Assembly: GCA_029782225.1 (NCBI GenBank)
Contig: JAKOVF010000440.1
Coordinates: 55,635-119,634, forward strand
DNA from: Chloroflexota bacterium
GTDB taxonomy: Bacteria; Chloroflexota; Anaerolineae; Anaerolineales; Villigracilaceae
Direction: 5' to 3'
Length of the DNA stretch: 64,000 bases
Shown here: positions 1 to 8,442 of the stretch, piece by piece
Position numbering within the stretch: position 1 is the stretch's first letter
Layout: each line of letters begins with the position of its first letter
Translations under genes and position numbers: made by a program
The notes under the pieces: generated by a model
The model's input: only the letters and a program-made list of their open reading frames with translations
Told to the model about the DNA's origin: nothing
Databases searched by the model: none

Positions 1-78
1 AATTACATGTGCGAGCAATAAAATGGCCAGAACCACAGTGGTGACTAGAAGCAGGGTCAGTGCGAGCCTACGATTCAT
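1..78 (-). CDS. N-terminal fragment of an exported or membrane protein
   Basis: The window edge cuts this gene. On the minus strand an ATG at 78-76 follows a good ribosome binding site (AAGGAAG about 6 bases upstream). It opens a frame that reads MNRRLALTLLLVTTVV and continues hydrophobic to the edge. Two arginines followed by a long hydrophobic run is a signal peptide or an N-terminal membrane segment. Only 26 residues are visible, so the function cannot be assigned. It lies just downstream of the acyltransferase on the same strand, with 11 bases between them, so the two are probably co-transcribed. Confidence 0.6.
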   Translation of the reverse strand, partial: MNRRLALTLLLVTTVVLAILLLAHVI

Positions 79-89
79 GATTTCCTTCC

Positions 90-677
90 TTAATTTTGGA
101 GCGTTATATACTTGCGTCTCGGATTGATCCCCACTATGCCTGAATAATACGATTGTATCTCCTTCATATCTGCGTCCATGTCATCGCCGGGAACGAAGGT
201 GGGCCCAATGCCGATGGCCTTTCTGCGGCGGTCGATGAATCCCAGTGCCAGCGGAATCCCGGCCTGCCTCGCAATATGATAGAAACCGCTCTTCCAGGAG
301 CTGACCTCCTTCCGTGTGCCCTCGGGCGTGATGACCAGAATAAACCGATCGGCCCGGTTGATCGCATCCACTGTTTGCTCCACGAGGCCGGTGGATTTGG
401 AGCGATCCACGGGAATCCCGCCACACCAGCGGAAGAAACCGCCAAGAGGCCAGCGAAAGAGCTCGGCCTTTCCCATGTATTTCGGATTCGCCTTGAGCGA
501 AAACGCCAGCGCCAGGAATAAAACAAAATCCCAGTTGGATGTATGGGGTGCGCCGATCACGATGAATTTGGGGATGTCGGGCAGCTGCCCCTCCACCCGC
601 CAGCCGAACAGGCCCAGAAGCACTTTTGTGGCAAATCGAAGGAGATTGCTGAGAACCGGCGTGTTGAAAATGGTCAT
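90..677 (-). CDS. PlsC-like lysophospholipid acyltransferase
   Basis: This 195-residue protein probably transfers an acyl group to a lysophospholipid or related acceptor at the inner face of the membrane. The acyltransferase motif I is seen as HTSNWD (residues 45-50), a variant of HX4D. The PEGTR motif III is at 118-122, and a GGIPVDR block lies between them, as in the PlsC family. The N terminus is hydrophobic. The frame is open upstream to 728, but the ATG at 677 fits the family N terminus and has AAAGGA upstream. The acceptor is not shown by the sequence. The family also includes acyltransferases of glycolipid synthesis, which would fit the glycan genes that follow on the other strand. Confidence 0.8.
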   Translation of the reverse strand: MTIFNTPVLSNLLRFATKVLLGLFGWRVEGQLPDIPKFIVIGAPHTSNWDFVLFLALAFSLKANPKYMGKAELFRWPLGGFFRWCGGIPVDRSKSTGLVEQTVDAINRADRFILVITPEGTRKEVSSWKSGFYHIARQAGIPLALGFIDRRRKAIGIGPTFVPGDDMDADMKEIQSYYSGIVGINPRRKYITLQN

Positions 678-740
678 TTTCACTTTTGTTTCCTTTGGCT
701 GAAAAGGATAACACCTGCAGTCATTCAAAGTAGCTTGCGA

Positions 741-775
741 AAAGGACTCAAAGTCTCCAGACTTTAGAGTCCTTT
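741..775. repeat. Palindromic element between divergent genes
   Basis: The two arms pair over 16 bases with one bulged T. The core is AAGTCT-CC-AGACTT, extended by AAAGGACTC and GAGTCCTTT. Five or more T residues follow on the + strand, so it looks like a terminator, yet it stands between the divergent starts of the acyltransferase and the sulfotransferase, where a terminator is not expected. The same stem layout with different paired bases recurs at 22273 and 52895, so a dispersed REP-like element is the better reading. Confidence 0.6.
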
Positions 776-808
776 TTCTAAGCGAGATTTCTGTGGTTAA
801 ATACTACC

Positions 809-1666
809 ATGTCTTTGAAATCAGCGATTCGGCCCTTCATCTATCAAATGGAAAAGCTCATCCAACGTGTTCGCTTTACTAATATTCCCACACCCAAGGA
901 TAATTGGCCGATCCTGTTGGGCATTTCCTTTCCCAAAAGCGGCACGCATCTCCTTGACCAGATCCTGCTTGGCTTCTCGACCGTTGCACCGTTCTCGCGG
1001 CGCCTGCATTCCTTTTATGCTGAATATGAAGGCGAAAGCGGACGCAAACGCGCGCCCGAGCAGGCCCTCGCCTGGCTCGACTCTCTTCGTCCCTGTGATA
1101 TTGCCTCCGCACACCTCTTTGCGCGGCCGGATGCGATCGCCCGCGTCTGTTCACAGGCCTTTGTTCCCTACTTTATCTTTCGTGATCCACGCGATGTGGT
1201 TGTCTCGCATGTTTTCTATGTGACTGATATGGAGGCGCGCCATGTTCATCACAATTATTATCAATCACTTCCTGATTTCAACACGCGACTGAAGGCGAGC
1301 ATCCTGGGCAGGCCCGATGCGAATGTCGAGTTTCCGAATGTCGCCGACCGCTTTGCACCGTATCTCGGCTGGCTTGATCGTCCAGAAGTGCTGACGATTC
1401 ATTTCGAAGATCTGATTCACGACCGCGCCTCAGCCTTGACCTGCATTATGGACCACCTGCTTGCACGCGTTACGCTTCACACGCCCCGGGAACTGATTCT
1501 TAGTTCTCTCGAGACATCCATCAACCCGACAAAGTCCCCAACCTTCCGCTCCGGCAAAACTGGCGAGTGGAAAAAATATTTCACGGATGAACACAAAAGA
1601 ATATTCAAAAATGTAGCAGGAGATTTGCTGATTAAGCTGGGATATGAGAAGGATGGGAACTGGTAG
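809..1666 (+). CDS. PAPS-dependent sulfotransferase
   Basis: This 285-residue protein is a sulfotransferase-fold enzyme that would move sulfate from PAPS to a hydroxyl or amine of an acceptor. The 5'-phosphosulfate-binding loop is seen as FPKSGTH (residues 41-47). The 3'-phosphate-binding motif FRDPRD with a following Ser is at 124-133. The C-terminal FRSGKTGEWKKYF segment matches the cofactor-binding RKGxxGxWK region of cytosolic-type sulfotransferases. Length is normal for the family. It is the first gene of the glycan region, and two more sulfotransferases lie at 19806 and 23807. The acceptor is unknown, but a polysaccharide is likely from the context. Confidence 0.85.
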   Translation: MSLKSAIRPFIYQMEKLIQRVRFTNIPTPKDNWPILLGISFPKSGTHLLDQILLGFSTVAPFSRRLHSFYAEYEGESGRKRAPEQALAWLDSLRPCDIASAHLFARPDAIARVCSQAFVPYFIFRDPRDVVVSHVFYVTDMEARHVHHNYYQSLPDFNTRLKASILGRPDANVEFPNVADRFAPYLGWLDRPEVLTIHFEDLIHDRASALTCIMDHLLARVTLHTPRELILSSLETSINPTKSPTFRSGKTGEWKKYFTDEHKRIFKNVAGDLLIKLGYEKDGNW

Positions 1667-1743
1667 CCTAGCAGATTGGTGAATTGGGAGCTGGCCTGTC
1701 AGGAAACCGATTTACCAAATCACCAATTCCCAATTTACCGACC

Positions 1744-2670
1744 ATGAATTGCTCCATCGTCATCCGCGCCTATAACGAAGAGAAGCATATCGGACGTCTG
1801 CTCCACGGGATTCGACATCAGACTCTTAAGGATGTCGAAGTCATCCTCGTGGACTCCGGTTCCAGAGATTCAACCGTTTCGGTGGCTGAGTCCTATGGAG
1901 CACGGATCGTGACCATCCCTCCCGAAGAATTCACCTTTGGCCGGTCGCTCAATCTGGGGATCAAAGAAATGACACGGAAGTTTGTCGTTATCGCCAGTGC
2001 GCACGTGTATCCTGTCTATCCCGATTGGCTGGAATGCCTGCTGCGTCCATTCCAGGATGAAAAAGTTGCGTTGACCTATGGCAAGCAGCGCGGCCCCGAA
2101 AGTGCAACGTATTCAGAGCAGCAGATCTATCACCAGTGGTACCCCGATGTCAGCACGCCGCGGCAGGATACGGCTTTCTGTAATAATGCCAACGCTGCCA
2201 TCCGAAAAAGTCTATGGGAACAAAATCACTACAATGAAGAGTTGACCGGGCTGGAGGATTTGGCCTGGGCCAAATGGGCACAGGGTCAGGGATATTCCAT
2301 CGCGTATGTGGCCGATGCGGAAATCATCCATGTTCACAACGAATCGCCTCGCGGCGTGTTCAACCGCTATCGCCGCGAAGCCATGGCGTTCAAGCGAATC
2401 TACCCTGAAGCACATTTCAACTTATACGATTTCACTCGTCTGACCTTGATGAATATCCTCAGTGACGTCTGGCATGCGGCACGTGAGCGGGTCCTTTGGA
2501 GGAATTTTGCGTCCATCTTCTGGTTCCGTTTGATGCAATTCTACGGGACAAGAATGGGCTATCGCGAATCCGGCTTGCTCACGCCGCAGCTGCGGGATAC
2601 TTTCTATTATGCAAGGGAAAGAAGGAAGAGAGAGGAAAACAAGAGGGATGTCGAGCCGATACAGTATTAG
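1744..2670 (+). CDS. Family-2 glycosyltransferase
   Basis: A 308-residue GT-A fold glycosyltransferase. The N terminus NCSIVIRAYNEEKHI is the family-2 nucleotide-sugar-binding start, and VDSGSRDST forms the next motif. A GLEDLAWAKW segment supplies the conserved ED pair near the catalytic base position. The frame is open to 1684, but the ATG at 1744 gives the standard N terminus, and the bases before it are AT-rich, repeat-like non-coding sequence. There is no membrane segment typical of processive enzymes, so it probably adds one sugar to a lipid-linked intermediate. Donor and acceptor cannot be told. Confidence 0.85.
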   Translation: MNCSIVIRAYNEEKHIGRLLHGIRHQTLKDVEVILVDSGSRDSTVSVAESYGARIVTIPPEEFTFGRSLNLGIKEMTRKFVVIASAHVYPVYPDWLECLLRPFQDEKVALTYGKQRGPESATYSEQQIYHQWYPDVSTPRQDTAFCNNANAAIRKSLWEQNHYNEELTGLEDLAWAKWAQGQGYSIAYVADAEIIHVHNESPRGVFNRYRREAMAFKRIYPEAHFNLYDFTRLTLMNILSDVWHAARERVLWRNFASIFWFRLMQFYGTRMGYRESGLLTPQLRDTFYYARERRKREENKRDVEPIQY

Positions 2671-2906
2671 AGATTGGTTAGCGCTGTATAGACATTGCCT
2701 TGCAAAAATGATTGCAAGATTAAGAGAATATTAACCTTGTCTTTTGTTGCCCCAAGCGGTACACTTTTGTCCACGTTCGGAGAGGTACTCACCAGAGGTT
2801 ACTCTCTGGAAGGGAGGTCCTTTTACCAAATACTACTTCATAGAAATAAGTCTTGTAAAATCGAGTTCGATTACTGAAAAAGCGACTAATCCATCAGGAG
2901 GACTAT

Positions 2907-4997
2907 ATGTGCACTCGGAAAATCACGTCACCGCTTCTAGTATTCGTTTTAGTGCTGACGGTTGCATTCCCAATGATTCTATTTGGCTCAGTTCCAGTAG
3001 CTTATGCACAAGATGGAACTCCGCCCACCCCGGAGCCCGAGATTGTTGGTGGTGGTCCTGCTACACCGGGCGAATGGCCCTGGCAGGTTGCACTTGTAAA
3101 CGGCTCGGCAAGCGGGCCGAACTACTGGTACGATCAGTTTTGCGGCGGCTCGTTGATTCATCCGCAATGGGTGGTAACTGCGGCTCACTGTATCACCGAT
3201 CAATACGGAAATGTGGAAGCACCGTCTTCGGTGGATATCGTTGCAGGTATCTATAACCTGAGTTCCCCTGCAGCGGGTTACCAACAACGCGATGTCATAC
3301 AGATCGTAAGACATCCAGGCTACAACCCGAATATCTTCGATAACGATATCGCCATGCTCAAGTTGTCGAGCCCGGTAACCATTGGTGGCAGTGGCGAATC
3401 AAAAACCGCCCTGGTTCAAGCGGCGCCTGCTTCTCTGGGAACCCTTGCTGGGGGCACCGCCACGGTGACAGGGTGGGGAAAAACCCAGTCCGTTCCTCAA
3501 TACCCTGACCAGCTTTATGAAGTGGCGATGCCTGTTCTTGCCAACTCCACATGTGGTGATGCCAACCACTGGGGGGGTGGAATCACGGATAACATGCTGT
3601 GTGCTGGCTATGATGGTGGCGGGTATTCATCCTGCTTCGGCGATTCTGGTGGTCCATTGGTTGTCAACAGCGGCGGACAGTGGTATCTAGCGGGAATTGT
3701 TTCCTTTGGAACAAACCCCTGCGCACTGCCATACATACCCGCGGTGTTTACACGTGTTTCTCAATACGGGAGCTGGATCAATCAAACCATTGGACCAGCC
3801 ACACTGGTATCGCCTTCTGGCTCGCTTGGGTCCAACTACACACCGACCTACACCTGGAACGCAGTCAATACCATGACGTCCTACCAGCTATGGGTGAATG
3901 GGCCAAACGGACACTACTTTGACAAATGGTATACCGCTGCTGAAGCAGGATGCGCCAGCGGTACCGGTACCTGTTCGATCACGCCCACAAAAGCCCTGTG
4001 GGGCGGCAATTATACCTGGTGGATCAAGACCTGGAATCCCGCGGGCGCAGGTGCCTGGAGTGCCGGGATGAACATCAGCACAACAATCATTCCTGCTCCT
4101 GGAATCCCCACGCTTGTCTCACCGAATACCAACATCGGGACCAACTACAATCCCACTTACACCTGGAATCAGGTGGCGAATGCAACTTCCTATTATCTGT
4201 GGGTGAATGGACCCAGTGGCAATTTGATCCAGAAGTGGTACACCTCAGCAGAGGCGAACTGCGATGGCAGTACCTGCTTTATCACCCCCACGACCACTCT
4301 GGGCGGCGGTAACCATATGTGGTGGGTGCAAGCCTGGAATCCGACTGGCACGGGGCCGTGGAGCAGTGCCATGAGCTTCAGCACCGCCACCCCCACCATT
4401 CCGCCCGCCGCAACGCTCGTCTCGCCTAATACCAACCTCGGAAGCAACTACAATCCCACTTACACCTGGAATCAGGTAACGGGTTCGGCCTGGTACTACT
4501 TGTGGGTGAAGGGACCGAACGGGGTTGCGATCCGGCAGTGGTATACCTCTGCTCAGGCAAATTGTAATGGCTCTACGTGCTCGGTTACGCCAACCACCTC
4601 TTTGGGAGGGGGTAACCACACCTGGTGGATCCAGACCTGGAATGCAGCAGGTACCGGTCCCTGGAGTGCTGCAATGGATTTCAGCACTGCCATCCCAACA
4701 CGGCCAGCGGCTGCAACCCTGCTCTCACCAAGTGGCACCACGGCGAATCACACTCCTACATACACATGGAATCAGGTCTCAGATGCAACCTGGTATTACC
4801 TGTGGGTCAATGGGCCGAATGGCAATGTGCTCAAGCAGTGGTACACCTCTGCCCAGGCGAACTGCGATGGTTCCACCTGTTTCGTCACGCCCTCGACTGC
4901 GCTTGCTTCGGGAGCTCACACTTGGTGGATCCAGACCTGGAATTCTGCCGGCACCGGTCCCTGGAGCAGCCCCATGAGCTTTACCGTTTCTCCCTAG
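2907..4997 (+). CDS. Secreted S1-family serine protease with four C-terminal repeats
   Basis: A 696-residue exported endopeptidase. Residues 1-34 form a signal peptide ending AYA before QDG. The mature protease domain starts near IVGGGPATPGEWPW (47-60). The catalytic triad is His94 (TAAHC), Asp147 (DNDIAM) and Ser247 (GDSGGP). The residue six before the catalytic Ser, which sets S1 specificity, is Ser241 and not Asp, so specificity should be closer to chymotrypsin than to trypsin. From about residue 297 four tandem repeats of about 100 residues follow (starts near 297, 398, 500 and 601). Each has PTYTWN, WYT, a close Cys pair and GxGxWS. They resemble FN3-like adhesion modules. RBS AGGAGG precedes the ATG. 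The gene stands alone, with 236 bases of non-coding DNA upstream. Confidence 0.92.
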   Translation: MCTRKITSPLLVFVLVLTVAFPMILFGSVPVAYAQDGTPPTPEPEIVGGGPATPGEWPWQVALVNGSASGPNYWYDQFCGGSLIHPQWVVTAAHCITDQYGNVEAPSSVDIVAGIYNLSSPAAGYQQRDVIQIVRHPGYNPNIFDNDIAMLKLSSPVTIGGSGESKTALVQAAPASLGTLAGGTATVTGWGKTQSVPQYPDQLYEVAMPVLANSTCGDANHWGGGITDNMLCAGYDGGGYSSCFGDSGGPLVVNSGGQWYLAGIVSFGTNPCALPYIPAVFTRVSQYGSWINQTIGPATLVSPSGSLGSNYTPTYTWNAVNTMTSYQLWVNGPNGHYFDKWYTAAEAGCASGTGTCSITPTKALWGGNYTWWIKTWNPAGAGAWSAGMNISTTIIPAPGIPTLVSPNTNIGTNYNPTYTWNQVANATSYYLWVNGPSGNLIQKWYTSAEANCDGSTCFITPTTTLGGGNHMWWVQAWNPTGTGPWSSAMSFSTATPTIPPAATLVSPNTNLGSNYNPTYTWNQVTGSAWYYLWVKGPNGVAIRQWYTSAQANCNGSTCSVTPTTSLGGGNHTWWIQTWNAAGTGPWSAAMDFSTAIPTRPAAATLLSPSGTTANHTPTYTWNQVSDATWYYLWVNGPNGNVLKQWYTSAQANCDGSTCFVTPSTALASGAHTWWIQTWNSAGTGPWSSPMSFTVSP

Positions 4998-5064
4998 CCC
5001 AATCTTGAAAAACAGTTACTCGAAAGAAGTACTGCTTCAAAAAAGATAAGTGGACTAAATGACA

Positions 5065-5094
5065 AAGACTGGCGGTCGCCCGATCGCCAGTCTT
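5065..5094 (+). terminator. Hairpin after the protease gene
   Basis: AAGACTGGCG (5065-5074) pairs perfectly with CGCCAGTCTT (5085-5094) around a 10-base loop. It stands 68 bases after the protease stop codon. The T run after it is weak, so termination is probable but not certain. Confidence 0.5.
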
Positions 5095-5263
5095 CCATAT
5101 TAAAATCAGCAGGACTGGATTCGGTCAGCGATCCGGCAGGCGCAATCACTTCGCCTTCCGTTTCAAGGCGGAAGGCCTCATGAGCGGCTGTCACCTTTGG
5201 GTTTGGCACCGATTCGGTATAATCAGGCCTGTTCGCTAGATTCCCATTCTCTGCTCTCCTCCC

Positions 5264-5935
5264 ATGCCCAAACTCGTCGCTCTCGTTCCCATGCGCCACC
5301 ATAGCCAGCGCGTGCCTGGCAAGAACTATCGTCCGCTGGCGGGAAAACCGTTGTTTCACCACATCGTCGAGACGCTTCTCGCCGTCCCTGAGATTGATCA
5401 GATCGTCGTGGACACAGATTCTGAGCCGGTGATGGATAGTCTCCGCCAGAGTTTTCCGCAGGTCAAAATCATCAACCGGCCGGAGCACCTGCGCGCAGAT
5501 GATATCCCAATGAACGAAGTTTTGATCTATGATACTGAACAGGTCCCCGCAGATTTTTACCTGCAGACCCACAGTACCAACCCCCTGCTCAAAGCTGAGA
5601 CCGTCTCCCGCGCCATCCAATCCCTAATTACCAACTACCCCACTTACGATTCTTTGTTCGCTGTCACGCGCCTTCAAACTCGTCTTTATGATCAGTATGG
5701 CAAGGCGATCAATCACAACCCAAAGGAATTGATCCAAACCCAGTATCTGCCTCCTGTTTATGAGGAAAACTCCTGCATATATATTTTCAACCGCGCCAAT
5801 CTGGTGGCGAAGAGACACCGCATTGGCGACCACCCCTTGATGTTCGAGATTGACCGTGACGAAGCCTGGGACATTGACGAAGAGCTTGATTTTGCAGTCA
5901 CAGATTTTCTTTTGAGCAGACAAAACCAAAAATGA
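5264..5935 (+). CDS. CMP-sugar synthetase (acylneuraminate cytidylyltransferase family)
   Basis: This 223-residue enzyme should activate a sugar acid with CTP to give a CMP-sugar. The N terminus has the family's CTP-binding pattern RHHSQRVPGKN. It is followed by VDTDSEPV and by THSTNPLLKAETV, the equivalent of the QPTSPLR block. A C-terminal acidic FEIDRDEAWDIDEELD segment contributes metal-binding Asp residues. Length fits NeuA/KdsB-like proteins. It overlaps the next gene by four bases (ATGA), so the two are co-translated. Its substrate could be a nonulosonic acid or another sugar acid. No NeuB-type synthase is in the window, so the precursor must come from elsewhere. Confidence 0.8.
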   Translation: MPKLVALVPMRHHSQRVPGKNYRPLAGKPLFHHIVETLLAVPEIDQIVVDTDSEPVMDSLRQSFPQVKIINRPEHLRADDIPMNEVLIYDTEQVPADFYLQTHSTNPLLKAETVSRAIQSLITNYPTYDSLFAVTRLQTRLYDQYGKAINHNPKELIQTQYLPPVYEENSCIYIFNRANLVAKRHRIGDHPLMFEIDRDEAWDIDEELDFAVTDFLLSRQNQK

Positions 5936-7473
5936 ATCACTTGAAAACACTAAAGACCTTTATTGGTAGTTGGTTCGCCTATCCATGGTACCCGATAGCA
6001 TTTGGCGCCTACCCGGTCCTGGCCTTGCTTTCCTTCAACGTGGGACAAGTCAAGCCGATGGCCGGAATGCGTGCCTTGCTGGTATCACTCCTGCTGGCTG
6101 TGATACTCTATCTTGTATTGTGGCTGATCCTGCGACAGAGTCACCGCGCAGCGTTTCTCACCATGCTGATCCTCGTGTTATTTTTCAGCTATGGACACGT
6201 TTACAACCTGTTGAGTGAGAAATCTCCGAAATCCAATCTCACACCCTGGCTTGCCGGTGGATGGGGGATTCTATTCCTCTTGTTTGTCTGGTGGGCCACA
6301 CGACCCAAATTAAATTTCACATCCACTGCGACAAGTCTTAACGTGATCGCGCTTGGGCTCGTGATCATGTCTGGCTGGCAGGCCATGTCCGGGTCCAGGC
6401 CAAGAACCGCACATGCCCTGGGAGCGGCGAATGCTCCGGTGGAGACCGATCTGGTCAAACCGGAGAATCCGCCGGATGTTTATTTTTTCCTGCTCGATTC
6501 CTACGGCCGGGCCGACCTTTTTAAATCGGCATATAAATACGATAACAGCGGCTTCTTGCGCGAGTTGGAGAAGCGCGGTTTTTACGTGGCCCAGTGCAGT
6601 CAGACCAACTATACACGAACAGAACTCTCGCTCGGCTCGTCGCTGAACATGATGTATTTGCAGGACCTGGATAGCAAGTTCAATCCAGAGAACATCGGCC
6701 GCAATACTTTGTGGAACTCGCTCAGGCACAGCGCGGTGAGGTACGACTTTGAGAGCATGGGATATAAAACGGTCGCGGCCGCCACTGGCTTTGACTGGCT
6801 GGATCTGAGCGACGCGGATGTATTCCTTTCGCCGCCGCCGTTTTCTTCGGGCATGACTGAGTTCGAGGGACTGTTCCTGCGGACTACGCTTGCGCGCTAC
6901 GTTCAGGATTGGGGCTGGGTGGATCCCGATGCAGTGATGGCGCAAAATTCCCGCGACCTCTTTAACAATATTTTTGACCATGTGGACGATATCGCAAAAA
7001 TGCCCGAACCGACCTTTGCCTATCTCCACTTGATTTCGCCACACCCACCTTTTGTGTTTGGCCCTGATGGCAGTCCAACCAATCCGGCGGATTTTTGGAA
7101 TGAGAAACGCCTGTATCCGGCCGATTTGTATGCAAAGGGTTATCAAAACCAATTGACCTATCTGAACAAAAAGATGCTGGAAGCCATCGATACGATTCTG
7201 GCAGAATCCAAAACACCGCCGATCATCATCATTCAAGGTGACCATGGACCGTGGCTACAGCCAAACGACAAGCACATGTGGATACTCAATGCATATTATT
7301 TGCCGGGCCATAACGATAAACTCTATCCCACCATTTCGCCGGTCAATTCGTTCCGCCTGGTGTTCGACACATACTTCGGCGGCAATTATGATATGCTCCA
7401 GGATATAAGTTATTACTCACCGGTACCGAAGCTGTACGATTTCTCCGAAATTCCCAACAACTGCAAACCCTGA
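5932..7473 (+). CDS. Membrane-anchored sulfatase/phosphotransferase (alkaline-phosphatase fold)
   Basis: A 513-residue protein with about five N-terminal membrane segments (roughly 22-40, 47-67, 72-92, 107-121, 135-150) and an extracellular hydrolase domain from about 180. Metal-binding motifs are LLDSYGR (Asp189), HPPF and QGDHGPW (about 436-441). A Thr/Ser-rich NYTRTELSLGSSLN stretch is where the nucleophile is expected. The layout resembles LtaS/EptA-like phosphoglycerol or phosphoethanolamine transferases and sulfatase-like enzymes. In this setting it may add a phospho-substituent to the surface glycan, or remodel sulfate groups on it. It overlaps the CMP-sugar synthetase gene and is two bases from the next start. 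Confidence 0.75.
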   Translation: MNHLKTLKTFIGSWFAYPWYPIAFGAYPVLALLSFNVGQVKPMAGMRALLVSLLLAVILYLVLWLILRQSHRAAFLTMLILVLFFSYGHVYNLLSEKSPKSNLTPWLAGGWGILFLLFVWWATRPKLNFTSTATSLNVIALGLVIMSGWQAMSGSRPRTAHALGAANAPVETDLVKPENPPDVYFFLLDSYGRADLFKSAYKYDNSGFLRELEKRGFYVAQCSQTNYTRTELSLGSSLNMMYLQDLDSKFNPENIGRNTLWNSLRHSAVRYDFESMGYKTVAAATGFDWLDLSDADVFLSPPPFSSGMTEFEGLFLRTTLARYVQDWGWVDPDAVMAQNSRDLFNNIFDHVDDIAKMPEPTFAYLHLISPHPPFVFGPDGSPTNPADFWNEKRLYPADLYAKGYQNQLTYLNKKMLEAIDTILAESKTPPIIIIQGDHGPWLQPNDKHMWILNAYYLPGHNDKLYPTISPVNSFRLVFDTYFGGNYDMLQDISYYSPVPKLYDFSEIPNNCKP

Positions 7474-7474
7474 T

Positions 7475-8437
7475 ATGCCCACTGTCCTTTTCACTGCTCC
7501 CTACATGCTTCCCTTCCTGGATCGTTTCCAGCCCGTGCTCGAGAAGTACGGGATCGAATTGATTGTCCCTGGCAACGTGCAGGAACGGATGGAGGAGGCG
7601 GACCTGATCCAGTATGCCGGTCGGTTTGACGGCGCGATCTGTGGGGATGACCGCTACACGGAGCGCGTGCTGGAGAAATGCATTCCCCGTTTAAAGGTCA
7701 TTTCCAAGTGGGGGACAGGAGTCGATTCAATCGATGCCGCGGCCTGCTCCCGTCTCAATATCCGACTCTGCCGAACGCCAAATGCCTTCACCACCCCGGT
7801 GGCGGATACGGTCCTGGGTTATATGCTGGCCTTTGCCCGCCGCCATCCCTGGATGGACAAAGAGATGAAAAGTGGGAAGTGGGAAAAAATTCCCGGCAAG
7901 GCCTTGAGTGAATGCACACTCGGAGTGATAGGGGTTGGCACCATTGGCAAAGTTGTGACCCGCCGCGCGCGCGCGTTTGGCATGAAAGTCCTTGGCACTG
8001 ACATTGTTGAGATTGATCACGTTTTTGTTTCTGAAACAGGGATCGAGATGACAGATCTCCAATCACTGCTTTCCAGGTCGGACTTTGTTTCGGTGAACTG
8101 TGATCTCAACCCCACTTCTTATCATCTGATCAATGCCAAAACACTGAGTGAGATGAAATCCTCCGCAGTTGTCATCAACACCGCCCGCGGCCCGATTGTG
8201 GAAGAGTCTGCACTCGTGGCCGCACTGCAAGCAGGTCAGATTGGAGGCGCCGCGCTGGATGTCTTCGAGATTGAGCCGTTGCCGCAGGATAGTCCCTTGA
8301 AGAAAATGGACAACGTCCTGCTGGCTCCGCACAATGCCAATTCCAGCCCGGCCGCGTGGGAGAGGGTCCATTGGAATACGATTCGGAATCTGGTTGAAGG
8401 TTTGGGGTTGGTATATGACGCATCCATGAAAGCATAG
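7475..8437 (+). CDS. D-isomer-specific 2-hydroxyacid dehydrogenase
   Basis: A 320-residue NAD-dependent oxidoreductase of the phosphoglycerate dehydrogenase/formate dehydrogenase fold. The nucleotide-binding glycine motif is GVIGVGTIG (about 149-157). The catalytic Arg lies in NTARGPIV, the Glu in the ALDVFEIEPLP block and the His in APHNANSS. It begins one base after the stop of the preceding gene, so it belongs to the same operon as the CMP-sugar synthetase. SerA-like members of this kind in glycan clusters often make or use 2-keto acids for unusual sugars. Here the substrate is inferred only from context. It is shorter than SerA and lacks an ACT domain. Confidence 0.85.
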   Translation: MPTVLFTAPYMLPFLDRFQPVLEKYGIELIVPGNVQERMEEADLIQYAGRFDGAICGDDRYTERVLEKCIPRLKVISKWGTGVDSIDAAACSRLNIRLCRTPNAFTTPVADTVLGYMLAFARRHPWMDKEMKSGKWEKIPGKALSECTLGVIGVGTIGKVVTRRARAFGMKVLGTDIVEIDHVFVSETGIEMTDLQSLLSRSDFVSVNCDLNPTSYHLINAKTLSEMKSSAVVINTARGPIVEESALVAALQAGQIGGAALDVFEIEPLPQDSPLKKMDNVLLAPHNANSSPAAWERVHWNTIRNLVEGLGLVYDASMKA

Positions 8438-8442
8438 GAAGC

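Noticed and set aside
3799..4980. Tandem DNA repeats that could suggest a CRISPR or satellite array
   Set aside because: The period of about 300 bases matches protein modules read in frame. There are no short identical repeats with unique spacers.
6310..7245. Minus-strand open frame of 311 codons
   Set aside because: It lies opposite the alkaline-phosphatase-fold gene, shows no family motif and has composition typical of an antisense shadow.
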